Shown here: in pieces, positions 16,852-27,463 of the stretch
How the letters are laid out: every line of letters begins with the position of its first letter
Numbering within the stretch: the first letter of the stretch is position 1
Origin: Photobacterium malacitanum
Lineage (GTDB): Bacteria; Pseudomonadota; Gammaproteobacteria; Enterobacterales; Vibrionaceae
DNA: 64,000 nt
Assembly: GCF_900185615.1 (NCBI RefSeq)
Contig: NZ_FYAK01000012.1
Span: forward strand, 1 to 64,000
Direction of reading: 5' to 3'
Made by a program: the position numbers and the translations under genes
Notes under the pieces: model-generated
What the model saw: only the letters and a program-made list of their open reading frames with translations
Database searches by the model: none
Told to the model about the DNA's origin: nothing

Positions 16852-17766
16852 TTAAGCTTTATTTTCTAAACCACCGATAACATCAAATAGGTTTGGTAAA
16901 AAGGCTGAGAACTCGCCCCCCATTAGCGATAGGTCAGCATCAATACGCTGCGCCATATCTTCACGATCGATATCTTCGTTTTGATCTTTGATTTCATCTG
17001 AGAATTTAAGACGCTTAACACTTAAGTCATCAGCCAGAATGAAGTCGATACGATCTTGCCAATTAAGCGCCAGTTTAGTGACGACTTTATTGGCTTCAAT
17101 GTGAGCTAAAATTTCATCACAGTTTAAATCTTGTTGCTTACAGCGGATCACGCCACCGTCTTCTTCAACAGCTTTAAACTCAGCTTCTTCACCAATGGTA
17201 AAACCTTGTGGTGATTGATTGCTACGTACCCATTCTGTCAGGGTTAATGCCAATGGCTTTTCAGACACCACTGGCACGACAGGTAGACTACCGATAGATT
17301 TACGTAATAATGCTAATACATCTTCAGCTTTTTTGTAGCTACCAGCATCAACCACAATGTAGCCTAATTTAGGCATGATTAACGCGTAAGTTTGGTGCTG
17401 ACGACTGAACGCGCGAGGTAATAAATCCATCACGATTTCATCTTTTAGGGTATCTTTCTCAGTCTTTTTCAGCTTACGACCAAGATCCTTTTCCTGCATT
17501 TCAATTTTGTTGTTCAATGACTCTTTGATCACTGATGCTGGCAGCATTTTTTCTTCTTTGCGAGCGCAAATTAAAATGTTGTCACCTGAAACATGAGTAA
17601 ACATATCACCATGCTTGCCAAGCGCATGTGCCCAGCCAAACTTTTGTAGGTCTTGGCTACCACAAGGGGTAAAGCGGAATTCTTCCAGCTGTTTTTCTAT
17701 TTGGTCTGCATTTAAATCAATCTCACGCGTAAAACGGTAAGTCAGTATATTTTTAAACCACATCAT
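16852..17766 (-). CDS. rdgC: Recombination-associated protein RdgC
   Basis: 304 residues from the ATG giving [12 protein letters not shown] (E. coli 303, MLWFKN); AGGAAG sits about 10 nt upstream, whereas the GTG 9 bp further out would be too close to it. Conserved blocks include [28 protein letters not shown] and [19 protein letters not shown]. RdgC forms a dimeric ring around DNA and limits RecA filament formation. It is a single-gene unit with a shared terminator downstream. Confidence 0.95.
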   Translation of the reverse strand: MMWFKNILTYRFTREIDLNADQIEKQLEEFRFTPCGSQDLQKFGWAHALGKHGDMFTHVSGDNILICARKEEKMLPASVIKESLNNKIEMQEKDLGRKLKKTEKDTLKDEIVMDLLPRAFSRQHQTYALIMPKLGYIVVDAGSYKKAEDVLALLRKSIGSLPVVPVVSEKPLALTLTEWVRSNQSPQGFTIGEEAEFKAVEEDGGVIRCKQQDLNCDEILAHIEANKVVTKLALNWQDRIDFILADDLSVKRLKFSDEIKDQNEDIDREDMAQRIDADLSLMGGEFSAFLPNLFDVIGGLENKA

Positions 17767-17869
17767 GCTAGTCACGCTTCCTAGGGTAAACAGTTGGGGG
17801 AGTATCTTAACCTAACCATTGCAAATTACTAAGTGACGTTTGTGATTGAGGTAGCAGATAGTGTAATTA

Positions 17870-19096
17870 CTAGATATTTGGTTTAAATATCGATTTAAGC
17901 CGCTTAGAGAGCATTAATCGAGAAACAGTAAACATGCCACTGATGGTTTTTTGGTGTAAACGGAAAATAGTATCGTAAACGCGGCGAATGAGCAGACCAT
18001 GTAATACAAATTTACTCTCCATTTTTGAACCGGGAGCAAAAGAGCCAACCGCAAAATAGTGCCCAACAGCGACCACCATACCGCTATCTTTGAAGATAAA
18101 GTCAGTGAGTGGTTTACCATGTAAAAAACCACCAAGACTTTTAGCTAAATGTTCAGCTGCGCGATTAGCAGCCTGTGCTTTAGGGGGGACAAAACTACCA
18201 TCGGGTTGTGGAATAGCGGCGCAATCACCAAGGGCAAAAATACAGTCATCAACGGTTGTGGTTAAATTCATATTAACTTCAATTTGATTGATACGGTTAT
18301 AAGCTAAGCCGCCAATACCATTGAGCCAATCAGGTGCTTTAATACCAGCAGCCCAAAATTGCACATCGGCATCAAGAGTACGATCATCACTGGTGATCAT
18401 GCCTTTAGCGGTGACTTCGCTAATGCGTGTTTGAAGTAATACATTAATGTTATTTTTCTCAAGCTGTTGCTGAACTTTACGCGACATTTTTTCAGGGCTA
18501 TTGGGTAATACGCGATCAGCGGCTTCAATTAAATTAATTGTTAGCTGTGTACCATTATAACGTTGAAGTTTTCTACTGACTCTTTCAAGTTCAGCCGCTA
18601 GCTCAACTCCCGTAGCACCTGCTCCGACAATATTAACAGTGCGAGCATCGCCAGCTCGTAGGACAAAACTCATTTGATGCCATGCTTGGCGCGCTTGATT
18701 GGCTGAATCTAAAAAGATGCAATGATCTTGAGCACCTGGAGTATTAAAGTCATTACTTACCGCACCAATGGCGATAATTAAATAATCATAATCGAGTTCA
18801 TAGTTAATATTATCGGCACTACCACAGACAGAAATGGTTTTATTATCGCGATTGATATCAGTCATAGAAGCTTGGTAATGCTGATATCCATGGCGTGCGC
18901 CGTGAGTGAAATAACACACAGTATCAAGATCACTATCAAAAGTGCCTGCTGCTATCTCATGTAAGCGTGGCTTCCAGAAATGGTGAGTTTCTGGTTCAAC
19001 TAAAATGACACTATCTTCTTTTGTTGTTGTTTTATTTAGTAATGTGGATAGCTCAATACCTGCTGCACCACCACCAACAATAACGATCCGCGACAT
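17870..19096 (-). CDS. NDH-2-like NAD(P)H:quinone oxidoreductase, FAD-dependent
   Basis: 408 residues. GGGAAGIELSTLL at residues 8-20 is the FAD Rossmann motif, and VGAGATGVELAAEL near 160 is the NAD(P)H one. ALGDCAAIPQPDGSFVPPKAQAA is the FAD-ribityl block of type II NADH dehydrogenases. The C-terminus has basic and hydrophobic patches that could attach to the membrane. It probably transfers electrons from NAD(P)H to quinone without pumping protons. It is not clearly the housekeeping Ndh, so no symbol is given. Confidence 0.83.
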   Translation of the reverse strand: MSRIVIVGGGAAGIELSTLLNKTTTKEDSVILVEPETHHFWKPRLHEIAAGTFDSDLDTVCYFTHGARHGYQHYQASMTDINRDNKTISVCGSADNINYELDYDYLIIAIGAVSNDFNTPGAQDHCIFLDSANQARQAWHQMSFVLRAGDARTVNIVGAGATGVELAAELERVSRKLQRYNGTQLTINLIEAADRVLPNSPEKMSRKVQQQLEKNNINVLLQTRISEVTAKGMITSDDRTLDADVQFWAAGIKAPDWLNGIGGLAYNRINQIEVNMNLTTTVDDCIFALGDCAAIPQPDGSFVPPKAQAANRAAEHLAKSLGGFLHGKPLTDFIFKDSGMVVAVGHYFAVGSFAPGSKMESKFVLHGLLIRRVYDTIFRLHQKTISGMFTVSRLMLSKRLKSIFKPNI

Positions 19097-19309
19097 ATAA
19101 ACTCCTCAAGTTATTATGATTTTTTTCATAATGAGTTAGTTATCACTATCGACATATCAACAAAAAACAAAAGTTACATCTATATTGAATACATTTAAGA
19201 GAAAGACGAAATGATAAGTATTTAAATTACTATTCAGTCTAGATTGAATATTTACATTGTGGGATTTTTATTGGCGGTTATTGCGTCTTAAGGGGGGGTA
19301 TTAATTTAC

Positions 19310-19333
19310 AAGGATTGGCGGGCACCAATCCTT
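19310..19333 (-). terminator. Hairpin after the VOC gene
   Basis: Perfect 9-bp stem AAGGATTGG/CCAATCCTT, 14 bp past the stop of the minus-strand gene. The following minus-strand sequence (TGTAAATTAAT) is only mildly T-rich, so it is a moderate call. Confidence 0.5.
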
Positions 19334-19346
19334 GCGCTTAAAAGGA

Positions 19347-19832
19347 TTATTCATACTTTGTAGAATAAGTTTCTTCATAAGTATGTGAGTAAAGCTCAAA
19401 TAAGTTACCAAATGGGTCTTCTAAATAAACCATTTGTGAGGTGTTGTTATCATCTTCAGGATGGTAACGCATGATATCCATACGAACTTTACCACCATAT
19501 TGTTCAGTTCGAGCAATAACGCCATGAAAATCATCAGTTTGAAGACAGAAGTGGAAAATACCAATGCGAGAGAAATCAACCTCATGACGCTGTTGACGGT
19601 TTTTCATTTCAAACAATTCAAAACCGATACCATCTTGAGTTAATAAATGGGCAATATTGAAACCTTCAAAGCCTTCGCCAAAGACAGCAATACACATTCT
19701 ACCAATTGCGGTTTCACGCTCTTCTGTCACTTTGGTATTACCCATAACCACATCAAGACCAAGCGCTTTGGTATAAAACTCAACAGCGGTATCCATATCG
19801 CCAACCATGATGCCTACGTGATTCATTTTCAT
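19347..19832 (-). CDS. VOC family (glyoxalase/dioxygenase fold) protein
   Basis: 161 residues with two beta-alpha-beta-beta-beta modules. The first starts MNHVGIMVGDMDTAVEFYTKALGL with the metal-ligand His; the second has FHFCLQTDDFHGVIART and ends MVYLEDPFGNLFELYSHTYEE, whose Glu is the usual second-site ligand. His/Glu metal positions are thus kept. The reaction is unknown; relatives include glyoxalase I, fosfomycin resistance proteins and dioxygenases. A monocistronic gene with a 207-bp AT-rich spacer to sbcD. Confidence 0.82.
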   Translation of the reverse strand: MKMNHVGIMVGDMDTAVEFYTKALGLDVVMGNTKVTEERETAIGRMCIAVFGEGFEGFNIAHLLTQDGIGFELFEMKNRQQRHEVDFSRIGIFHFCLQTDDFHGVIARTEQYGGKVRMDIMRYHPEDDNNTSQMVYLEDPFGNLFELYSHTYEETYSTKYE

Positions 19833-20041
19833 AATTTACCTTTGATGCTGATTAGTCAGTCGTTATGTTTCGTTGGAGTAATACTATGCGACATTTTAAA
19901 TAATATAAAATTATCAATTTTTATCAAAATAATAACGTTTTGTTATTTGGGCGGGAAGTTAACCATCAAATCTCTGTGTAGTTACTGGTTGACACGGTAC
20001 AATCTGATGATTATTTCTGGCTTGGTAGTGTTATTCCTATT

Positions 20042-21274
20042 ATGAAAATTATCCATACATCTGATTGGCATCTTGGTCATCAATTACATGGCTATAGTCG
20101 TGCGACTGAACATCAAGCATTTTTAGACTGGCTTGCTGATACACTAGAGCAGCAACAAGCGGATGCTTTATTAGTGGCGGGTGATATTTTTGATACTGCC
20201 AATCCTGCCGCCAGTGCATGGGAAATGTTATATCGATTCTTAGCCCGACTAGCTAAAACTCTGCCCAACCTTGATGTGGTAATGATCGGCGGTAACCACG
20301 ATTCACCAAGCAAGCTCGATGCGCCGCAAGCATTATTAAAAGCCTTTGATTTGCACTTAGTTGGCGGTATTCATCGCTTAGCTAATGGCGAGTTAGATTG
20401 CGATCGGATGTTAGTGCCATTAACCAATGCTGCAGGAGAACAAGCAGCATGGGTGTTGGCGGTCCCATTTTTACGTAGCGCTGATTTACGCACTGAAAAC
20501 TTAACTGAAACCGATGATCGATTGATTAAGGGGGTTGAGGTGTTATATGCCGAAATGACAGCCGCAGCCCGTGAACGTAAACAGCCACAGCAAGCGTTAA
20601 TCGGCATGGGCCATGCGTATATGGCGTCAGGGCAGATATCTGAAATGTCAGAACGACGAGTGTTAGGCGGTAATCAGCATGCATTACCTGCGACTATTTT
20701 TGCCGATGATGTCAGCTATGTTGCCCTTGGTCATTTACATTTAGCTCAGAAAGTTGCCAAGCAAGAACATGTGCGTTATTGCGGCTCTCCGATTCCGTTA
20801 TCAATGGCAGAGCGTAATTACAGCCATCAAATCGTAGTGGTTGAATTAGATGGCGCTGAAGTTACCAAGGTAGAGCCAGTCACCATTCCGCGTAGTGTTG
20901 ATATGCTAAAAATTCCCGCTAAAGCAGCCCCATTAGATGAGGTGTTAGTGGCACTTAAAGCTTTGCCTGATGATGAATTGCCGCGTGAGCAACAACCGTT
21001 TTTAGAAGTCCACGTCTTACTTGATAAACCACAAGCCTTGCTGCGTGAAAAAGTGTTGCAAGCCTTAGAAGGTAAATCAGTACGGTTAGCCAAAATTACT
21101 CCCCATTATAAGCATGATGAACAGCAACAGAGTTTGCAGCATCAACGTTTATCAGAGGTGTCACCACAGCAAGTATTTTCCCTTAGTTGGGCTAAAAAAT
21201 ACGCCGGTGAGCCTGACGCTGAAATGAGTGCCGCCTTTGAGAGTTTATTAGCGCAAGTTGAAGAACAACAATAA
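20042..21274 (+). CDS. sbcD: Exonuclease SbcCD subunit D
   Basis: 410 residues. Mre11-type phosphoesterase motifs appear in order: DWHLGH (residues 8-13), AGDIFDTANP, GGNHDSP and GHLHLAQ, which hold the two Mn ions. The C-terminal part binds SbcC. The complex degrades hairpins, palindromes and protein-blocked DNA ends. sbcC follows after 17 bp with its own AATAGGGAG ribosome site. Confidence 0.95.
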   Translation: MKIIHTSDWHLGHQLHGYSRATEHQAFLDWLADTLEQQQADALLVAGDIFDTANPAASAWEMLYRFLARLAKTLPNLDVVMIGGNHDSPSKLDAPQALLKAFDLHLVGGIHRLANGELDCDRMLVPLTNAAGEQAAWVLAVPFLRSADLRTENLTETDDRLIKGVEVLYAEMTAAARERKQPQQALIGMGHAYMASGQISEMSERRVLGGNQHALPATIFADDVSYVALGHLHLAQKVAKQEHVRYCGSPIPLSMAERNYSHQIVVVELDGAEVTKVEPVTIPRSVDMLKIPAKAAPLDEVLVALKALPDDELPREQQPFLEVHVLLDKPQALLREKVLQALEGKSVRLAKITPHYKHDEQQQSLQHQRLSEVSPQQVFSLSWAKKYAGEPDAEMSAAFESLLAQVEEQQ

Positions 21275-21291
21275 TAATAGGGAGTAATACC

Positions 21292-24200
21292 ATGAGAATT
21301 CTTGCACTGCGTGGTGAAAATTTAGCCAGTCTACAAACCAAATTTGAGATTGATTTTGCTGGTGGCCGCTTAGCGGATGCGGGCTTATTTGCGATCACCG
21401 GTAAAACTGGTGCGGGTAAATCAACCTTACTCGATGCGATTTGTTTAGCGTTATATGATCGTATTCCACGGCTGCAATCAAATAAAAAAAATGATGCTGA
21501 AATTGGACGCGATAGCGATGAGAATCGCATTAAAGCCAATGATGTTCGCAGTATATTATCGCGCGGTAAAGCCGACGGTTTTGCCGAAGTCGATTTTATT
21601 GCTAATGATGGCTCGCAGTGGCGTAGCCATTGGCAAGTGCGTCGTGCGCGTGGTCGTGCGGAAGGCAAAATGCAAGCGGCAGAGCAATGGCTTGAAAACC
21701 TAGAAACAGGGCAGCGTTTTGCAGGTAAAAAGCAAGAGTTACAAGCTGAAATTGAACGCTTAATTGGGCTTAGTTTTGATCAGTTTCGACGCGCAGTGAT
21801 GTTACCTCAAGGTGAATTTGCCGCCTTTTTAAAAGCGGGGGCCGATGAGCGTGCCACTTTATTAGAGCGCATGACTGGCGGTGAGATCTACGGTCGATTA
21901 TCGATTGCAGCCCATGAACGTGCCAAAGATGAAAAATTAAAACTGACTCAGTTACAAGCTAAGTTAGGTGACATTGCATTGTTAACCGATGAAGAGCAAC
22001 AATTGTTAACCAGTCAATTGGCGACGACACGTGAGCAAGTTAATCGTCAACAACAACAGCTAGAGCAATTAAAATACCATCAAAATGTGATCGTCAATGC
22101 AGCCAAACTTACTCAACGCAGTGCTGAAAGTGAGCAGCAGTTATCGCAAGCTAAGCAGGCGCAACAGTTGGCTGAGCCGCGTTATGTACAACTTGAAAAA
22201 TATGAACAAGCATTGCCAGCACGTGGTGATTTCACGTTATTAGCACAAGCTAAACAGCAAGTGAACAAATGGCAACAAACGCTGCAAGCGACAACCACAG
22301 CGCTAACGGCTAAGCAGCACCAGCAGGTCGTATTGCAAGATAGTGTTCAGCAAGGCCAGCAGCAATTGACGCAAACACAGCAAGCGTTAACCGAGCTTGA
22401 GCCAAAGTTAAAGCAAGCGGCAAGTATTGAACAACAACGCGCAGGTCTACAGCAGCAAAGTGTTGAGTTACAACAGCAATTAGCAGAGTTAAATAACCAG
22501 TTAACGGCACAACGGCAGCAATTGGCGAGTCAGCAGCAACAGCAACAGCTCGCTCAATCTCAGCAACAACAAGTGCAGGCGGCATTGGCGCAAACCCAAG
22601 CAGTAAAAGCGTTAGTAGAACAGCAAAATGCGATCAAAGATAACCTAAACCAGTTTCAACACGCACAAAGCCAAATTGAGCAGTTGCAGACAGAGATTAA
22701 GCAGCGTCAAACCGCATTAGCGACCATTACTCAGCAGCAGACGGAGCTTGATCAACAGCTCTCTGCTTTGGATCAGCGCCAGCAGCAATTAACCCAGCAA
22801 ACCGCAGCCCACGATCTAACGGCATTAGAGCAATGCCAAGATCAACAGCGCCAACACTATGGCGCTTATCAGCAATTAAGTGGTTTACTCAAAGAGAGTT
22901 TATTTGGGCTTGATAAATGGCATGGAGTACTACAACAGCGGGATAAATTTCAGCTGCAACTGCAAGGATTAGTCTCTCATATTGCCAGTTGTGAGCAACG
23001 CTTAACGGCATTAACGCCCCAATTATTGCAATTGAATGCGCAGCACAAAGAAGTTGAGTTACAGCTTAACCAAAGCCGAGCAGTGATGAGTTTAACTGAT
23101 TATCGTGAGCAGTTAATTGACGGCGAACCGTGTCCATTATGTGGTTCGGAACAGCATCCTTATCAGCAGCATAACCCGCAAGTTGAAACCATTATTAGTC
23201 AGCAGCAACAGCGACTACAACAATTAGCGCAACAACGGCAAGATGCTCACGCCGAACAGCGACAGTTAACTCAATCTGTTGCTCAAGATAAGCAACGTCA
23301 AACTGAGCTTGAGCAAGATATTGTAGGCTTTAACAACAGCATTGAAACGCTAGTTAAGCAGCAACAATGCCAGTGGACAGATTTAATGGCGACCGATCTT
23401 AATGGCATTAGCTTGGCAGAGATTGTGTTAGCCATTGACAGCGATGTCGCCCAATTAGCACATTATCAAGCGAGCTGGTCACAAGCATTAGAAAATGCGG
23501 CAGCCCAAATGCAGCACATTAAAACTGAAGGTGAACAGCGCAAATTATTGATTGAAAATGTTAAGCAACAGCAGCATCAGTTGCAGCAATTAAGTCAACA
23601 ACAAGCTGAGCTTAAAGAACAATGTCATCTGTTAACTCAACAGCAAACGCAAGCGCAAGAACAGCTTAATGCCTTTAGTGCGCAAATTAGCAGCTTGCAA
23701 AACGTGGTCGACGAAAGACAACAGGCGTTAATGGCAATTTATGGCAATGACAGTTGGCTTACAGGGTTAGCACAACAAGGTAAAGCGGGCTTTATCGCCG
23801 ATTTAGAACACCAAATTGAGCATTATCAAACCAATATTGAGCAACAACAACAGCTTGAAAAACAACTAATTGAGTTGGCTCCAGTGTTAGCAACCTTGAC
23901 CAATAGCGTTCAACATGGCGATCAACAAGCCACTGAAATTGGTGCGAAAGTCACGCGTCTGGTTGAAGAGCAGCAAGGATGTTGGCAGCAGCGAATGGCA
24001 CTCATTGGTGAAGCGCCGTTAGCAACCATTGAACATGCAGCCAAAGCCGATGTTGAAGCGCAGCAACAACAATGCCAACAACGACAAACCCAATTACACC
24101 AATTGGCCGAAGTGATCGCAGCTGACGTTGCTAAACAGCATCATGCGACCCAGCAGCTAGCCGAATTTGAAACGGCACAGCAACAGTTACAACAACAGTG

Positions 24201-25089
24201 GCAAGCATGGTTGCAAAAATTGGCGTTAACCGATGCTGAATTAACCGCGTTGTTAAGTCACGATGAAACATGGTTGCAACACCTGCGCAGTGAGTTAAAA
24301 CAACTAGAACAAGCGGTAGCTCAAGGTGAGACCATTGTTAAAGAACGCCACCAAGCTCAAGTCGATTTTGAGCCAAGCGTTGAATTAGCTCAGCTGTGGT
24401 TTAGCGACCATGAGATGAGCGATGACGTTGTAATGCAACAACAAATGTTAACGCAATGGCAGGCTGAAAAACTTCAACTAGATGATCAGGTGTTCCAATT
24501 ACGCCAACGTTTAGAGCAAGGCGAGCAAGCACAGCAACAAGCGGGCGATCTTCGCAATGCTTTAGCCGCTCAACAAACTCAAACTGAGCTGTGGCTGCAA
24601 ATGAATGAGTTAATTGGCTCGGCTACGGGGAATAAATTTAGAACCTTGGCGCAAGGCTTAACCCTGCAACAATTAGTGCTCGCTGCCAACGAACACCTGC
24701 AAGACTTAGCGCCCCGTTATGCGCTGCAACCAGTACCGGGAAGTCCATTAGCCTTGCAAGTTATCGATCATGATATGGGCGATGAAGTGCGCAGTGTTGA
24801 ATCACTCTCCGGTGGCGAAAGTTTCTTGGTGTCATTGTCATTAGCACTGGCCTTAGCTTCGCTGGCGGCAGATACTCGCCAATTAGGATCGCTGTTTATT
24901 GATGAAGGGTTTGGTACTCTCGATCCTGAAAGTTTAGAAATGGCATTAGCTTGTTTAGATGCATTGCAAGCAGATGGACGTCAGATTGGCGTGATTTCGC
25001 ATGTGGGCACATTAGTCGAGCGGATTGGAGTGCAAGTTGCGGTGGAGGCGATGGGGGGCGGTCGTAGTCAAATTGTCATTAAAGGGTAA
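21292..25089 (+). CDS. sbcC: Exonuclease SbcCD subunit C (Rad50-like ATPase)
   Basis: 1265 residues (E. coli 1048). Walker A TGKTGAGKST lies at about 36-45. Two long coiled coils, very rich in Gln from CAG/CAA runs, flank the zinc hook GEPCPLCGSEQHPY near residue 614. The ABC signature SLSGGESFLVSLSLALAL and Walker B LFIDEGFGTLDPES lie near the C-terminus. ATP-driven clamp partner of SbcD. The extra length compared with E. coli lies in the glutamine-rich arms. The gene is followed by the phoB promoter. Confidence 0.95.
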   Translation: MRILALRGENLASLQTKFEIDFAGGRLADAGLFAITGKTGAGKSTLLDAICLALYDRIPRLQSNKKNDAEIGRDSDENRIKANDVRSILSRGKADGFAEVDFIANDGSQWRSHWQVRRARGRAEGKMQAAEQWLENLETGQRFAGKKQELQAEIERLIGLSFDQFRRAVMLPQGEFAAFLKAGADERATLLERMTGGEIYGRLSIAAHERAKDEKLKLTQLQAKLGDIALLTDEEQQLLTSQLATTREQVNRQQQQLEQLKYHQNVIVNAAKLTQRSAESEQQLSQAKQAQQLAEPRYVQLEKYEQALPARGDFTLLAQAKQQVNKWQQTLQATTTALTAKQHQQVVLQDSVQQGQQQLTQTQQALTELEPKLKQAASIEQQRAGLQQQSVELQQQLAELNNQLTAQRQQLASQQQQQQLAQSQQQQVQAALAQTQAVKALVEQQNAIKDNLNQFQHAQSQIEQLQTEIKQRQTALATITQQQTELDQQLSALDQRQQQLTQQTAAHDLTALEQCQDQQRQHYGAYQQLSGLLKESLFGLDKWHGVLQQRDKFQLQLQGLVSHIASCEQRLTALTPQLLQLNAQHKEVELQLNQSRAVMSLTDYREQLIDGEPCPLCGSEQHPYQQHNPQVETIISQQQQRLQQLAQQRQDAHAEQRQLTQSVAQDKQRQTELEQDIVGFNNSIETLVKQQQCQWTDLMATDLNGISLAEIVLAIDSDVAQLAHYQASWSQALENAAAQMQHIKTEGEQRKLLIENVKQQQHQLQQLSQQQAELKEQCHLLTQQQTQAQEQLNAFSAQISSLQNVVDERQQALMAIYGNDSWLTGLAQQGKAGFIADLEHQIEHYQTNIEQQQQLEKQLIELAPVLATLTNSVQHGDQQATEIGAKVTRLVEEQQGCWQQRMALIGEAPLATIEHAAKADVEAQQQQCQQRQTQLHQLAEVIAADVAKQHHATQQLAEFETAQQQLQQQWQAWLQKLALTDAELTALLSHDETWLQHLRSELKQLEQAVAQGETIVKERHQAQVDFEPSVELAQLWFSDHEMSDDVVMQQQMLTQWQAEKLQLDDQVFQLRQRLEQGEQAQQQAGDLRNALAAQQTQTELWLQMNELIGSATGNKFRTLAQGLTLQQLVLAANEHLQDLAPRYALQPVPGSPLALQVIDHDMGDEVRSVESLSGGESFLVSLSLALALASLAADTRQLGSLFIDEGFGTLDPESLEMALACLDALQADGRQIGVISHVGTLVERIGVQVAVEAMGGGRSQIVIKG

Positions 25090-25192
25090 TAAGATTTACA
25101 GCAAGAGTTTGGTTAATTTTGTTGTAATATCAAATAATAAGCTTACTTTTTGCTGTTGTTATTGATTCTATTAAAACCAGCTTTCTCTGCAA

Positions 25193-25226
25193 AAGTCACA
25201 AAAGTGTCATAATTTACACACATAAT
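25193..25226 (+). promoter_or_regulatory. Pho box and -10 of the phoB promoter
   Basis: Two 7-bp half sites, AAGTCAC (25193-25199) and GTGTCAT (25204-25210), separated by AAAA, fit the PhoB repeat TGTCA pattern with an 11-bp period. CATAAT (25221-25226) lies 10 bp further, where the -10 sits in PhoB-activated promoters. It predicts autoregulation of phoBR. Confidence 0.78.
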
Positions 25227-25267
25227 AACGCATGTCAGAGAAAGCAACCGACTAGGTATATTTGATT

Positions 25268-25957
25268 ATGGTAAGACGGATTCTTGTAGTAGAGGACGAA
25301 GCACCGATTCGTGAAATGCTGTGCTTTGTACTAGAGCAAAATGGATATCAGGCGATTGAAGCTGAAGATTACGACAGCGCATTAGAGAAAATGAGCGAAC
25401 CGTATCCAGAGTTGATTTTAATGGATTGGATGTTACCTGGTGGTTCAGGTATCAATTTAATCAAACATTTAAAGCGTGATGAGTTGACTCGCCAAATTCC
25501 AGTGGTGATGTTAACTGCTCGTGGTGAAGAAGAAGATAAAGTGCGTGGGTTAGAAGTGGGCGCGGATGATTACATCACTAAACCATTCTCACCTAAAGAG
25601 CTTATGGCACGTTTAAAAGCCGTGATGCGCCGCGCTTCGCCAACGTCTTTAGATGATATAATTGACGTTCAAGGTTTGAAATTAGACCCAGTTTCACATC
25701 GCGTAACTTCAGCCGATGAGCCACTTGATATGGGGCCGACTGAGTTTAAGATGCTGCACTTTTTTATGACTCACCAAGAGCGTGTTTATAGTCGCGAACA
25801 ATTGCTCAACAATGTGTGGGGCACCAATGTCTATGTTGAAGATCGTACCGTTGATGTGCATATTCGTCGCTTGCGTAAAGCGCTTGAAAATGACGGCCAC
25901 GATAAGATGATTCAAACGGTGCGCGGGGCGGGATACCGTTTCTCAACTCGAATGTAA
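25268..25957 (+). CDS. phoB: Phosphate regulon response regulator PhoB
   Basis: 229 residues from the ATG at 25268 ([18 protein letters not shown]), equal to E. coli PhoB. A receiver domain with the phosphorylated Asp in [11 protein letters not shown] (about residue 53) is followed by an OmpR-type winged helix (residues ~130-229, [16 protein letters not shown]). Activates phosphate-starvation genes by binding Pho boxes. phoR is 153 bp downstream, separated by a strong hairpin. Confidence 0.97.
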   Translation: MVRRILVVEDEAPIREMLCFVLEQNGYQAIEAEDYDSALEKMSEPYPELILMDWMLPGGSGINLIKHLKRDELTRQIPVVMLTARGEEEDKVRGLEVGADDYITKPFSPKELMARLKAVMRRASPTSLDDIIDVQGLKLDPVSHRVTSADEPLDMGPTEFKMLHFFMTHQERVYSREQLLNNVWGTNVYVEDRTVDVHIRRLRKALENDGHDKMIQTVRGAGYRFSTRM

Positions 25958-25995
25958 GTCTCAGTTTTTGCACGCCTTAGCAGTGGCAAACTATT

Positions 25996-26037
25996 AACCT
26001 TCATTGTTATCGTGTGGCTATGATAACAATGAAGGTT
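25996..26037 (+). promoter_or_regulatory. Perfect 16-bp hairpin between phoB and phoR
   Basis: AACCTTCATTGTTATC (25996-26011) pairs fully with 26022-26037 around a 10-nt loop. Only GTGTTGGTTTT follows, a poor T-tract. It could be a leaky terminator or mRNA stabiliser setting the PhoB:PhoR ratio. Confidence 0.7.
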
Positions 26038-26110
26038 GTGTTGGTTTTATCGAATAGAAAAATAGCATAACGGAACCACACTACTCCTCCGTTACTGCTA
26101 GGAGTAACAC

Positions 26111-27442
26111 ATGGTGGAAAGGTTGACATGGAAAAGGCTGGTTGGGGAGCTGATATTATTTTATCTGCCTTGGCTCGTGCTTGGCATTATTTTTGGCTAT
26201 CTACCGTGGTTTTTATTAATTGCCACTTGGATTCAACTCGGCTGGCATTTTCATAATCAACTTAAGATGTCGAATTGGTTATGGAAAGATCGCAGCTTAA
26301 CTCCACCTTCAGGTTCTGGCAGTTGGGAACCGCTGTTTAATGGTATCTACCGGTTACAACAACGTAATCGTCGCCGCCGAAAAGAATTAACGACCTTGAT
26401 TCGCCGTTTCCGCAATGGTGCTGAATCGCTGCCCGATGCGGTGGTGGTGTTTCGTAGTGAAGGTAACATTGTTTGGTGTAATAAATTAGCCCAGCAATTA
26501 TTAGGTTTACGTTGGCCTGATGATAGCGGTCAACCGATCAGTAATTTATTACGTAGCCCAGATTTTGTACGCTACCTTTCTCGTCAAACATTTGATACTC
26601 CATTAGAAATCACCTCACCGATGAACTATGACCGTACTTTAGAGTTGCGGATCATGCGTTACACTGAGGGGGAATATCTGATGGCTGTACGTGATGTATC
26701 ACAGTTAAAACAACTGGAAGGCATGCGACGTAACTTTTTTGCCAATGTGTCGCATGAATTACGCACGCCAATGACCGTTTTACAAGGCTATCTTGAAATG
26801 GCACAAGATCCTGAAATGCTGATGGGACCGATGTGGGATCGTGCCCATGGTGTGATGACCGAGCAATTGGCGCGCATGAATGCATTGGTTGAGCAATTGC
26901 TGACATTATCTAAAATTGAAGCAGCACCAACGATTGAGCTTGAAGAAATTGTTGATGTGCCAGCAATGTTAGATATTTTAGAAAAAGAAGCGATTTCTCT
27001 TAGTGGTAATAAAAATCAATCGATTACGTTTGATGTTGATAGCAGCTTAAAAGTATTGGGTGATGATGATCAACTCCGCAGTGCGATTTCAAACTTGGTT
27101 TATAACGCGGTTAAGCATACACCTAATGATGCTGCAATCCATGTGCGTTGGTATCGCTCATCAATGGGGCCAAGATTAGAAGTTACTGACAGTGGTGAAG
27201 GTATTGCAGCGCAACATATTCATCGTTTAACGGAACGTTTTTATCGTGTTGATAAAGCTCGCTCGCGTGAGACTGGTGGTAGTGGGCTAGGGCTAGCAAT
27301 TGTTAAACATGCGCTTAGCCATCATGATTCACACTTAGAAATTGATAGTGAACTGAATAAAGGCAGTACCTTTTCATTCACATTACCAAGTCGGTTAGCC
27401 GCTGATAGTGCTCAACTTGATATTGTGGCTCATAATGAGTAA
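26111..27442 (+). CDS. phoR: Phosphate regulon sensor histidine kinase PhoR
   Basis: 443 residues. Two N-terminal membrane segments (about 10-50) are followed by a charged region, a PAS domain (about 95-195), the dimerisation box [16 protein letters not shown] with the phosphorylated His near residue 215, and the ATPase core (N-box [11 protein letters not shown]1 DSGEGIA, G2 [11 protein letters not shown]). Close to E. coli PhoR throughout. GGAG precedes the start. pstS follows after 21 bp, so it may share this transcript. Confidence 0.96.
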   Translation: MVERLTWKRLVGELILFYLPWLVLGIIFGYLPWFLLIATWIQLGWHFHNQLKMSNWLWKDRSLTPPSGSGSWEPLFNGIYRLQQRNRRRRKELTTLIRRFRNGAESLPDAVVVFRSEGNIVWCNKLAQQLLGLRWPDDSGQPISNLLRSPDFVRYLSRQTFDTPLEITSPMNYDRTLELRIMRYTEGEYLMAVRDVSQLKQLEGMRRNFFANVSHELRTPMTVLQGYLEMAQDPEMLMGPMWDRAHGVMTEQLARMNALVEQLLTLSKIEAAPTIELEEIVDVPAMLDILEKEAISLSGNKNQSITFDVDSSLKVLGDDDQLRSAISNLVYNAVKHTPNDAAIHVRWYRSSMGPRLEVTDSGEGIAAQHIHRLTERFYRVDKARSRETGGSGLGLAIVKHALSHHDSHLEIDSELNKGSTFSFTLPSRLAADSAQLDIVAHNE

Positions 27443-27463
27443 TCACTTGGGTAAGGATGCCTT

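Noticed and set aside
20371..25089. Several ORFs of 66-158 codons antisense to sbcD and sbcC
   Set aside because: They are mirror frames of Gln-rich coding sequence, with compositionally biased products and no ribosome sites.
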